Shown in pieces: positions 1 to 7,530 of a stretch of DNA of 44,675 nt. Every line of letters starts with the position of its first letter. Position 1 is the first letter of the stretch. The notes beneath the pieces were generated by a model. The model did not search any database and was not told the origin of the DNA. It saw only the letters and a list, made by a program, of their open reading frames with translations. This stretch comes from Verrucomicrobiales bacterium (lineage in GTDB: Bacteria > Verrucomicrobiota > Verrucomicrobiia > Verrucomicrobiales > V1-33): contig JAGNEJ010000032.1 in NCBI GenBank assembly GCA_018003315.1, positions 1 to 44,675 on the forward strand, given 5' to 3'. Position numbers and translations under genes: made by a program.

Positions 1-598
1 CAGTGCCCGGGCACTCAAGGCCGCAGGCATTCAGGACAGCAAGGTCATTTATTCCGCCCGCAGAATCCGCGACCTCGCCGCAATCATCCGCACCACCCCC
101 GGTGCGCTGCACGATGTGGTGAGCATCGGCCCCGAGCGCTACAACGAGGTGTATGCAAAGGCGGGGAATCTCAACCGCCTGCTCGCCTGGGGTCATGCCC
201 GGGTCCTGGAAAACCTGCTGGAACGCCAGCCGGACTGCCCCCGCGCCCTGTCGGATAAATTTGCCGACGAAGCGGTGCTTCAGCGCGCCCTGCTGCCCCG
301 AGGGAAAAAAATCCATCTCGACCAGCGCACCAAGGGAGAAAGCGACATCGCCGTGGCCGCCGCCTCCATCCTCGCCCGCGAACGCTTTGTGAACTGGATG
401 GAGGAAGCGGGCAAGCGGCTGGGCGTGACCATTCCCAAAGGCAGCAGCAGCCCGGAAGTCGATGCCACCGGACACCGGCTCGTCGCCATCAAAGGGGATG
501 CCATCCTCCCCCGCGTTGCCAAAATGCATTTCCGCAACTCCTACCGCATCCGGGGCCTGCCCGAACCGGAAAAAAAGCCCTGGCGACCGAAGAAATGA
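1..598 (+). CDS. rnhC: Ribonuclease HIII, 3' part (5' end outside window)
   Basis: Cleaves the RNA strand of RNA/DNA hybrids; a cytoplasmic enzyme of replication and repair. The frame is open from base 2, so the start and the N-terminal substrate-binding domain lie upstream. The visible part begins with the GIQDSK segment typical of type 2 RNases H, then GPERYNEVYAKAGNLNRLLAWGHA, the ALSDKFAD segment holding a conserved Asp, and QRTKGESDIAVAAAS, the closing catalytic block. The YAK.GNLN.LLAWGHA segment and the KGSSSPEVDA tail favour HIII over HII. The stop is TGA at 596-598. No neighbour explains it further. Identification is firm; the length of the missing part is unknown. Confidence 0.9.
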   Translation, partial: SARALKAAGIQDSKVIYSARRIRDLAAIIRTTPGALHDVVSIGPERYNEVYAKAGNLNRLLAWGHARVLENLLERQPDCPRALSDKFADEAVLQRALLPRGKKIHLDQRTKGESDIAVAAASILARERFVNWMEEAGKRLGVTIPKGSSSPEVDATGHRLVAIKGDAILPRVAKMHFRNSYRIRGLPEPEKKPWRPKK

Positions 599-685
599 CC
601 TGGCCAACGTATTTTCCGGTGAAAGGAACAGCGTTCCTGCCCGCTTTCACATTCCCAAACGACGGTGGTGTGCTACCTCTGTGAC

Positions 686-1267
686 ATGCATCTGCCCGCC
701 TACAAAGGTTTGAAAATTCTGATGACACTGGCGCTCATAGCCGCCGCGGCGCTGCTCTTGAACCGACTGGTGCCGTTGGCACCGGCTCCGCCGCCCTCCT
801 CCGGCAGCGTGGACGCCAAGCCATCCACCCCTGCCCCCGCCTTTCCGTCCGCATCGCCAGTGGCTGATCCCTCGCTCCCCATCCAGTCAGTGGCTCCCGC
901 AACACCGCCGGAAGTCCCGGCAGTGGCCGCTCCGGCACCGGAAGCTCCGCCGGCAACCAGTCCCGAAATTTCGATCAAACAGCTCAAGTGGAAAAGTGAA
1001 CTCTGGTATTTGAACGGCCAATTGTTCACCGGAGTGGCGGTGGACGCCCATCCCGGCGGCAAACCGCGCATCCGCTGGCCGATGCGGGATGGGCGCTTCC
1101 ACGGGGTAATCGAAGAATGGTATCCTAACGGCCAGCGCAGCACCGAAACCCACTACGCGCATGGGCTGCACGAAGGAGCGAACACTTACTGGAACGAGGA
1201 CGGCACGCTTCAGGTCAAAAAGATATGGAAACAGGACACACTGCTCAGCGAAGAAAAACCGCAGTAA
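686..1267 (+). CDS. Membrane-anchored protein with MORN-like repeats
   Basis: Function unknown. About 193 residues from the ATG at 686; an upstream GTG/ATG at 665 in the same frame is possible. There is an N-terminal hydrophobic segment (LMTLALIAAAALLLNRLV), then a roughly 75-residue Pro/Ala/Ser-rich linker, then a C-terminal domain with two MORN-variant repeats (DGRFHGVIEEWYPNGQR and HGLHEGANTYWNEDGTLQV). Such repeats are shared with proteins annotated as YwqK-type antitoxins, but that name is not evidence of a toxin system here. The likely topology is one membrane anchor with the repeat domain outside the cytoplasm. The gene overlaps the next one by 43 bases, which suggests co-translation. 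Confidence 0.7.
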   Translation: MHLPAYKGLKILMTLALIAAAALLLNRLVPLAPAPPPSSGSVDAKPSTPAPAFPSASPVADPSLPIQSVAPATPPEVPAVAAPAPEAPPATSPEISIKQLKWKSELWYLNGQLFTGVAVDAHPGGKPRIRWPMRDGRFHGVIEEWYPNGQRSTETHYAHGLHEGANTYWNEDGTLQVKKIWKQDTLLSEEKPQ

Positions 1268-1845
1268 CGCTGGCGCTCGCACTCCCATGGCTGCTCGCAC
1301 AGTGCGGAGCAGTGGCGAATCTGCGCGCCAAACAGTCTGCCGAAAAGCAGCAAAAGGCGCTGGCGGAACTGGTCAAAGCCAATGCCGCGGTTGAAAAGGA
1401 ACGGCTGGGGGAGCAGGCCGTGGGGGAAATTTCCTATGTGGATGAGGAGTCTGGATTCGTGCTGGTAAAGCAGTTGGTGGGAAAAACCATCGCCCCCAGC
1501 ACGCCACTGGTGGCAAAAGGCCCCGGCGGAGAAAGCCGCCTGCTGGCCTCACCGGCGGCCAAGGGATCGTTCGTGGCAGCGGACATCGTCAAAGGCAATC
1601 CGCGCAAAGGCGATGCCGTCTCCATCAACCCGCAGGCTCCGCCAAAACCCGCTCCAGCAGAAGCGGCAAGCGCCAAGCCTGCCGCCTCCACCGAAACTCC
1701 AGCCACAGGCACTGCCGCCGCGGAAGCAGCCGAACACAAGCCGCCCAAAATAGAGCCCTTGCTGCCGCCACTCGAACCGTTGACCTCCCCGGCGGACGAA
1801 CCGGAGTTGCCGAGCCTGCCTCCCTCCCTGCCGCTGCCGCAATGA
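1225..1845 (+). CDS. Exported protein of unknown function, Pro/Ala-rich tail
   Basis: Not recognised. It has 206 residues, with a basic N-terminus followed by a hydrophobic stretch (TLALALPWLLAQCGAVANL) that could be a signal peptide. The LLAQC is only a poor lipobox because Gln precedes the Cys. A short coiled-coil-like segment (AKQSAEKQQKALAELVKANA) follows, then a compact domain of about 75 residues (GEISYVDEESGFVLVKQL to KGDAVSIN) that looks like a small beta-barrel. The last 70 residues are a Pro/Ala/Glu-rich low-complexity tail. The start sits inside the previous gene and the stop overlaps the moeA start as ATGA (1842-1845), so all three are probably one transcript with coupled translation. 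Confidence 0.7.
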   Translation: METGHTAQRRKTAVTLALALPWLLAQCGAVANLRAKQSAEKQQKALAELVKANAAVEKERLGEQAVGEISYVDEESGFVLVKQLVGKTIAPSTPLVAKGPGGESRLLASPAAKGSFVAADIVKGNPRKGDAVSINPQAPPKPAPAEAASAKPAASTETPATGTAAAEAAEHKPPKIEPLLPPLEPLTSPADEPELPSLPPSLPLPQ

Positions 1846-3044
1846 TTTCGGAATCCACCGCGCTGGAGCGCATTCTGGCGCAGGCAGTCCCGCTGCCCAC
1901 GGAAACCCTGCCGTTGGCGGAAGCGTGCGGCAGAACCTGCGCGGCGGATGTATTCGCCAGCCTTGCGCTGCCGGCATTCGACCATTCGGCGATGGATGGT
2001 TATGCGCTCCACCAGCACGACTGCGAACGGAGCGGCCAGATCCTAACGGTGACGGGAACCCAGCCCGCGGGGCCGAAAAATCCAGGGCTTTCCGTGCAGC
2101 CCGGAAACTGCGTGCGCATTTTCACCGGCGGAGCCGTGCCCGCCGGAACGGCGGCGGTTCTCATGCAGGAGGATGCGGACCGCACAGGCGACAAAATCCA
2201 CGTGCGGGAAGCTGCAGCCGTGGGGGAATTCATCCGCCGCGCAGGGGCGGATCTGGCAGCCGGACAGAAGATTTTGCGTCAAGCCCAGGTGCTGCAGCCG
2301 GCGGCATTGGGGGTGGCCGCCTCGCAGGGGCTTGCGACGCTGGAAGTTTTCCGCCGACCGCGGGTGGTCATCGCTTCCACCGGCGCGGAACTGCGCGATC
2401 CCGGTTTGCCCCTGGAATTTCCCGGACAGATCTACAATTCCAACGGTCCGCTGCTCGAAGCTCTGCTGCGCCGGCAGGGCGTGGCCGACACGGTGGTGCA
2501 GGTCCGGCTGCCCGATGATCTGGACTCCCTAACCACAACCTTCCGCACCCAGCTTGCCTCATGTGACGCCCTCCTGGTCGCCGGAGGCATGTCCGTGGGC
2601 GATCACGACCTGGCGCGTCCGGCGCTGCTCGCAGCCGGAGTGGCCGCGGATTTTTGGAAAGTGTCGATCAAGCCAGGCAAACCCTTCCTGTTTGGCACCG
2701 CTGGTTCGACGCTGGCCTTCGGTCTGCCAGGAAATCCCGTCTCGGCCTTTATCACCGCGCTCCTGTTTGTGCTGCCCGCCCTGCGCCGAATGGGCGGCCT
2801 GCCGCAGGAACAGGCGCTTCCCTGCCAAATCCCCGCGCGGCTGGCCGGCAGGCTTGAAAACCGCGCCTCCCGCACCGCCTACCTGCGGGGCGTTCTGGAC
2901 CGCGCGCAGGGGTGGTTCACTCCGCAGGGCGTGCAGGAAAGCCACGCTCTTTTCACGCTCAGCCAGGCCAATGCCCTGGGCAGAGTCGAGGCGAATGCCG
3001 CACTGGAAGCGGGGGCGGAGATCTCCGTCCTGCCGCTTTGGTAG
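1842..3044 (+). CDS. moeA: Molybdopterin molybdotransferase MoeA
   Basis: Inserts molybdate into adenylylated molybdopterin, the last common step of molybdenum cofactor synthesis in the cytoplasm. At 400 residues it has the usual MoeA length. Visible family motifs are FDHSAMDGYAL near residue 46, GNCVRIFTGGAVPAGTAAV, a central MoaB/Mog-like domain with VIASTGAEL and LLVAGGMSVGDHDL, and KPGKPFLFG followed by LPGNPVSAFI. The C-terminal domain IV is complete. The ATG overlaps the stop of the gene before it by four bases. No other moa/mob/mog gene is in the window. The gene is convergent with the GlnD-like gene, with four bases between the stops. Confidence 0.95.
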   Translation: MISESTALERILAQAVPLPTETLPLAEACGRTCAADVFASLALPAFDHSAMDGYALHQHDCERSGQILTVTGTQPAGPKNPGLSVQPGNCVRIFTGGAVPAGTAAVLMQEDADRTGDKIHVREAAAVGEFIRRAGADLAAGQKILRQAQVLQPAALGVAASQGLATLEVFRRPRVVIASTGAELRDPGLPLEFPGQIYNSNGPLLEALLRRQGVADTVVQVRLPDDLDSLTTTFRTQLASCDALLVAGGMSVGDHDLARPALLAAGVAADFWKVSIKPGKPFLFGTAGSTLAFGLPGNPVSAFITALLFVLPALRRMGGLPQEQALPCQIPARLAGRLENRASRTAYLRGVLDRAQGWFTPQGVQESHALFTLSQANALGRVEANAALEAGAEISVLPLW

Positions 3045-3048
3045 GCAT

Positions 3049-5694
3049 TCACGCGGTGCCTGCGAACCAGTCGCGCACCTGCTGGGCGGCGGCCTCCAGC
3101 GCGACTCCTGCACCCAGGGTGTGATACACCTGCACCGAGGCACGGCTGCCGTGCACCTGGGCGTTGAGCGCGTAAATGTTGCCCCCAAGGCGGCGATGCA
3201 CCAGGTAACTGAGTGCATAGACGATGCCGGGTTGGTTGCGGCTGGACTCAAACTTGAGTCGGCAAATGCCGCCGGTCTGCCTGGTCAGAGTGGCCGCACC
3301 CACAATTTCCGGTAGCGCCGCCTCATCCTCCACAGAAATGAACGCCCGCTCGCGGATCGCCCTGGCAATGTCCTGACAAAGACCGGACGGAAGCGGCTTT
3401 CCGGTGGCGGCCACATGAAAAAAGTCGAGTGCCAGACGGAATGTTTCCGCTGAAAAAAGGTGGGCCTGCAGCAGTTCCACGCCATGCCGGAAGAGCACCC
3501 CGCTGATGGTGGCAGCCAGTCCAGGGTAGTCATGGGCGGCCACGCCAATGATGCGGGAATTTCCATCGGAAAGTTCCAAAGCCCTGGGCGATGCCTGGTC
3601 CGGATTTTCCGCCAGATTGAGCAGGGCGGAACCGAACCGGTTGGCGTGCAGCCGGTAGCGACCGCCGAACAGGTCGTTTCCAAAGTCCCTGAGAATGGCC
3701 ACCTGTTCGGAAGAAAAACCGGCCGCAGTCAGTTCGGCGGTCGGATCCGCCGCGGGATGAAACCGCGCCATGGTCATGCCGTAAAGTTCCCGGGTGTTGA
3801 ACCAGCGGGCGGGAAGCTGTTCCCCGGAATGGTAGTCGGTGCGGTCGGCATGCACAAACACGAAGAGGGCGCGCAGCCGGCGTTCATTTTTACAGAGCCG
3901 GGCGAATTCCTCCACCATGGCCCAGTCGTGAATGCCCGTCGCAGAACGGATGGAAAAGGCGCGCCGGTGCTGCACGAGAAATTCGGTGATGGCGAGGACT
4001 TCCCGCGGAAAATCACACTCCGCAGCAAAGCGCTCGTAGTATTCCTCGAGCGGGATGCCGGAGAAACCAGATGAGAACCGTTCATGCAGCGGAAGCTGTG
4101 GATTCTCCTGCGCCACGCGGTCCTCATGCGTTAGCGGAAGCCGCTTCGTTTTCAACGCCAGCCGGATCGCCGCCAGACAATCGGGGTCGAGCAGGGCAGC
4201 CTCGACCTCCACGGCAAGCTGCCGGAAGAGATCGCGCTGCTGCGTGCTGGACATGGCTCCTGCCAGCAGTTTTTGGCCATCGGTAACAAACCGCTCCAGG
4301 GCCCGCATTTTGTCGCGTTCCAGCGCAGAGCGCAGGGATTTGCGTTCTTCCAGCACCCGTTTGTCCAGTGAGACTTCGAACCGTGCGTAGCCGGGAAAGA
4401 GCCGTTCTTCCGCGCCGTCGATCTGGGAGAGGAAGGCGAACGAGGCGGCGTGACTGCCGCGGGTTTCGAGAAACAGCCGGGCCAGCTCCGGCACCCTAAC
4501 CAGCCATTTTCCGGCGTTGTGGAAGGTCGCCTGCAGTTCGGAGGGCGCGATGGGCAGCCCATGGCGCTGGCTGGCCAGCAGCAGAGAAAGTGCCGCACTG
4601 CTCTTGGCCTGGGGCGTGCGGCATTCCGCGGCACCCGCATGCACCAACCCTCCGCTGTTCAGCACGATTTTGCTGCCGCGCCTGACTTCGCGTCCGCAGC
4701 TCAGTTCGCGTTCGATGACGCTTTTGGAAAAGGCCGCCACGCGACGTCGCGCCGCCAGCAGATCGGCGCGCACCTGGTTGGCGAATTCGAACTGGTCCCG
4801 CTCACTCGCGCCCTTCCCGAGCAGTTCTCCGAACGAGGTGAAATCCTCGAAATGCAGCACATCTTCCGGGTGGTTGCCGCCCGGCGTGTCCGACACCGCG
4901 CTGCATCCGCGCCGCAGGTGGACAAAGGACCGGATGCGCAGCAGGAACTCATAGGCCGCCAGGTCGAGCGGGTCCTCCAGGGCGCGGTAAATGTCATGGC
5001 TGTGCTGGAATTCCCTGCCCGCCAGCGTCCAGATTCCGGCCAGGAAGACTCTGAGGCCGTCGTTCTTGATGTCGAAGCGGTCCAGGCGTTCGCTCTGTTC
5101 CGCGGCACGCTGCCACTGGGCCAGCCAGACGCTGCGCACATACAGAAAATGTTCGAAGGCATCGTAGTCGCGCTGGATTTCTTCGCGGAATTTCCCGGCC
5201 AATCCGCAGGGGTCATGCACCGGCACCATGTCCAGAAACGCATTCAACTGCATGCCCTCCAGCTCTTTTGCATGGTCGGTCCCGACGGAATAAGCCGGTG
5301 CCGACCACGAAAAACCATGCGCATCGGCAAACTCCCGGGAGCCGATCGTCTGCCTCCGCAACTCCCCCAGAAACGCATTGTCCTTGACGGTGTCGTCAAA
5401 AAGCAGGGCGAAATCCAGATCGGAACACGGGGAAAGTTCCGCGCGTCCCGTCCCCCCGACCGCCACGAGGGCAAATGGCTTGTCATAACCCAGGCGGTGC
5501 TGCTGGTCTTGAATCCAGTGGGCGACCACCGCGGTGTAGGCCGCGGTGCGTTCGCTGACAATGGCCCGTCCGTTGCGCAGTTCCGGCTGGAGGATCCGCG
5601 CCTCATTTTCAGCCAGAACGGCGCGCAGTGCCTCCTTCGGTCCGAGGCGTTGGATCCGCAGGCTGAAGTCGGTTGCAGGAGGAACAAAGGTCAT
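3049..5694 (-). CDS. glnD: GlnD-like nucleotidyltransferase with two ACT domains and degenerate HD domain
   Basis: Classical GlnD adds and removes UMP on PII proteins to report glutamine status. This 881-residue protein keeps the layout: a nucleotidyltransferase domain with GGTGRAELSPCSDLD at 80-94 (metal ligands D92 and D94), a helical middle, and two ACT modules at about 714-765 and 805-865. The middle aligns by eye with the GlnD HD domain (LVQHRRAF...IHDWAMVEEFA...HADRTD, 573-620), but the HD ligands appear to be gone: FEVSLDKRVL (439-448) where histidines are expected, and LFRQLA (489-494) where LFHDIAK is expected. It may therefore transfer but not remove UMP, or act on another partner. 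The start is the ATG at 5694; a longer frame to 5928 has no family similarity and overlaps the divergent gene. No PII gene is in the window. Confidence 0.8.
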   Translation of the reverse strand: MTFVPPATDFSLRIQRLGPKEALRAVLAENEARILQPELRNGRAIVSERTAAYTAVVAHWIQDQQHRLGYDKPFALVAVGGTGRAELSPCSDLDFALLFDDTVKDNAFLGELRRQTIGSREFADAHGFSWSAPAYSVGTDHAKELEGMQLNAFLDMVPVHDPCGLAGKFREEIQRDYDAFEHFLYVRSVWLAQWQRAAEQSERLDRFDIKNDGLRVFLAGIWTLAGREFQHSHDIYRALEDPLDLAAYEFLLRIRSFVHLRRGCSAVSDTPGGNHPEDVLHFEDFTSFGELLGKGASERDQFEFANQVRADLLAARRRVAAFSKSVIERELSCGREVRRGSKIVLNSGGLVHAGAAECRTPQAKSSAALSLLLASQRHGLPIAPSELQATFHNAGKWLVRVPELARLFLETRGSHAASFAFLSQIDGAEERLFPGYARFEVSLDKRVLEERKSLRSALERDKMRALERFVTDGQKLLAGAMSSTQQRDLFRQLAVEVEAALLDPDCLAAIRLALKTKRLPLTHEDRVAQENPQLPLHERFSSGFSGIPLEEYYERFAAECDFPREVLAITEFLVQHRRAFSIRSATGIHDWAMVEEFARLCKNERRLRALFVFVHADRTDYHSGEQLPARWFNTRELYGMTMARFHPAADPTAELTAAGFSSEQVAILRDFGNDLFGGRYRLHANRFGSALLNLAENPDQASPRALELSDGNSRIIGVAAHDYPGLAATISGVLFRHGVELLQAHLFSAETFRLALDFFHVAATGKPLPSGLCQDIARAIRERAFISVEDEAALPEIVGAATLTRQTGGICRLKFESSRNQPGIVYALSYLVHRRLGGNIYALNAQVHGSRASVQVYHTLGAGVALEAAAQQVRDWFAGTA

Positions 5695-5761
5695 GGATGG
5701 CAGGGTGCCGCACCCAGTGCGGAAAGGAGAGTGGACTCCGTCCGGAATCGGTGTCGGGGAC

Positions 5762-5805
5762 GGATTTATACTGCCAGTCGCCGAAAATATAAATCCTTTA
5801 TCACG
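5762..5805. promoter_or_regulatory. AT-rich core of a divergent intergenic region
   Basis: The 182 bases between the GlnD-like gene and the GTPase gene contain one AT-rich patch in GC-rich surroundings. It has a TATAAA on the minus strand (5770 to 5765) and another on the plus strand (5788-5793), so it could hold back-to-back -10 elements for the two divergent genes. No convincing -35 element is present for either. This is inference from base composition only. Confidence 0.25.
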
Positions 5806-5876
5806 CAAGGGAACGGCCTTGCCCGGCAGGGAAGCTGGCGCACATTCCCCAAAATCCCCATGCCATGCCCCAGCTG

Positions 5877-7421
5877 ATGACCGCAGAACCCCCGCCACGC
5901 AGCGGACGCGCATCGACCAGTTCCGCATCTTCTGCGACCACGGTGTGCCTGAGCCTCATTTCCCATACGAACGTCGGCAAGACCACCCTAGCCAGAACCC
6001 TGCTGCGGAGGGATGTCGGCCAGGTGCTGGACCAGGAACATGTGACCGTGGTGGCAGAAGCCCACTGCATGGTCGAAGCGGAAGGATGCCGGCTCCTGCT
6101 CTGGGACACGCCAGGATTCGGCAACACCGCACCGCTGCTCAAACGGCTGCGCCGCTCCCACCAGCCAGTGCGCGCCTTCCTGCTGGAAACCTGGGACCGG
6201 GTGCGCAACCGCTCCCTGTGGTGCAGCCAGCAGGCGGTGAGAAACGTGCAGGCGGATGCCGATGTGGTGCTCTACCTGATCGACGCCTCACAGAAACCGG
6301 AGGATGCCGCGTTTGTCGGCATGGAGATGGAAATCCTGCAGTGGATGGGCAAACCGGTGGTGGTGCTCCTGAACCAGACCGGTCCGCCCCGGCCGCGGCT
6401 GGACGAGCAGATCGAGGAGGAAGGCTGGCGACAGCACCTGCGAAGGTTTTCCATTGTCAGGGAAGTGCTGGGACTGGATGCCTTCGCCCGCTGCTGGGTC
6501 CAGGAACATGTGCTGCTTGATCGCATCGGCCCGCTGGTGCCGACGGACAAACGGGCGGCCTTCCTCCAATTGAAGGAAGCCTGGCAACGGAAAAACGCCC
6601 TGATTTTCGAACAATCAATGACCGTGCTGGGGCGGCAACTCGCGGAATCGGTCACGGACAAGGAAACCACCTCCAAGGAAACGCTCCTGCAGCGCATCGG
6701 CTGGGGCCGCCGGGCGCTCCATGACGAAATGGATGCCGCCAGAGAGGCCCTGGGCCAAAGACTCGCGGAGCGCAGTGTCGCCGCCTCCAACGAATTGATC
6801 CAGCTCCACGAACTGGCTGGACAGCGCAAGGAACACCTCGAAAAAGCACATGAAAAAAATTTTTCCGTGCCGCAGGCCGTCAATGAAAGCCTGTGGACGG
6901 CGGTGGGCGGGGTGCTGACCGGAGCAGCGACCGGAGTGCTGACCGACATCAAAACGGGCGGTCTGACCCTGGGAGGAGGAGCCATCGTGGGCGCCTTTCT
7001 CGGTGGAGCCGGTTCGTATCTGCTAGCCAAGGGATACAACCTCACGCGAAGTGCAAAGGACAGCGTGCGCTGGACTGAGGAGCACTTCGCCGCACAGACA
7101 GAAACCGTCCTGCTTTTCTATCTGGCCGTGGCCCACTGGGGACGGGGGCGCGGAGAATGGGCGGAGGCGGACCACCCCGCCGCCTGGCGCGAGACGGTGG
7201 CAACCGCCGTCAGCGCACACCGAAAGGAAATCGACGCCCTCTGGAAACGAGGCCCGGAAGGATCCATGGAGGAACTCGCTTCCACAGCTGCGGCCCTTTG
7301 CAGGCGACTGGCGAATGATTTGCTGGGTGCGCTGTTTCCGCAAAATGTTCCGGACCACACGGTCAGTGTCGTGGATTCCCCTTCGCCGCCACTGGAGCCG
7401 CACGACTCCGCGGATCCGTGA
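5877..7421 (+). CDS. GTP-binding protein of the DUF3482-like GTPase type
   Basis: A P-loop GTPase with a long C-terminal region and no assigned cellular role. About 514 residues from the ATG at 5877; the ATG at 5865 adds four residues and is equally possible. Numbering from 5865, G1 is SHTNVGKT (33-40), G3 is WDTPGFG (80-86) and G4 is NQTG (170-173), the last deviating from NKxD. A helical, partly coiled-coil middle (about 240-340) leads to a Gly/Ala-rich hydrophobic stretch (about 343-390) that could insert into or rest on a membrane. The layout matches proteobacterial DUF3482 GTPases, whose usual DUF2868 partner is not present here. It is divergent from the GlnD-like gene and followed by the zinc-ribbon gene in the same direction. 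Confidence 0.75.
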   Translation: MTAEPPPRSGRASTSSASSATTVCLSLISHTNVGKTTLARTLLRRDVGQVLDQEHVTVVAEAHCMVEAEGCRLLLWDTPGFGNTAPLLKRLRRSHQPVRAFLLETWDRVRNRSLWCSQQAVRNVQADADVVLYLIDASQKPEDAAFVGMEMEILQWMGKPVVVLLNQTGPPRPRLDEQIEEEGWRQHLRRFSIVREVLGLDAFARCWVQEHVLLDRIGPLVPTDKRAAFLQLKEAWQRKNALIFEQSMTVLGRQLAESVTDKETTSKETLLQRIGWGRRALHDEMDAAREALGQRLAERSVAASNELIQLHELAGQRKEHLEKAHEKNFSVPQAVNESLWTAVGGVLTGAATGVLTDIKTGGLTLGGGAIVGAFLGGAGSYLLAKGYNLTRSAKDSVRWTEEHFAAQTETVLLFYLAVAHWGRGRGEWAEADHPAAWRETVATAVSAHRKEIDALWKRGPEGSMEELASTAAALCRRLANDLLGALFPQNVPDHTVSVVDSPSPPLEPHDSADP

Positions 7422-7530
7422 CATTTGTCAGGACAACGGCACGGGCGGTGAATTCTCTCTGGACGCTCCCCCATTCCGTGAAATAGTCCAAGTCCAGCAG
7501 GGTCTCGCGGCCCTGATTTCCCCATCCCCG

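Noticed and set aside
665-1267. MORN-repeat protein as the antitoxin of a toxin-antitoxin pair
   Set aside because: The name comes from YwqK-type annotation; the neighbour is an exported unknown protein with no toxin features.
4450-5877. 475-codon plus-strand frame within the GlnD-like gene
   Set aside because: Antisense to conserved NTase motif; no domain and no start context.
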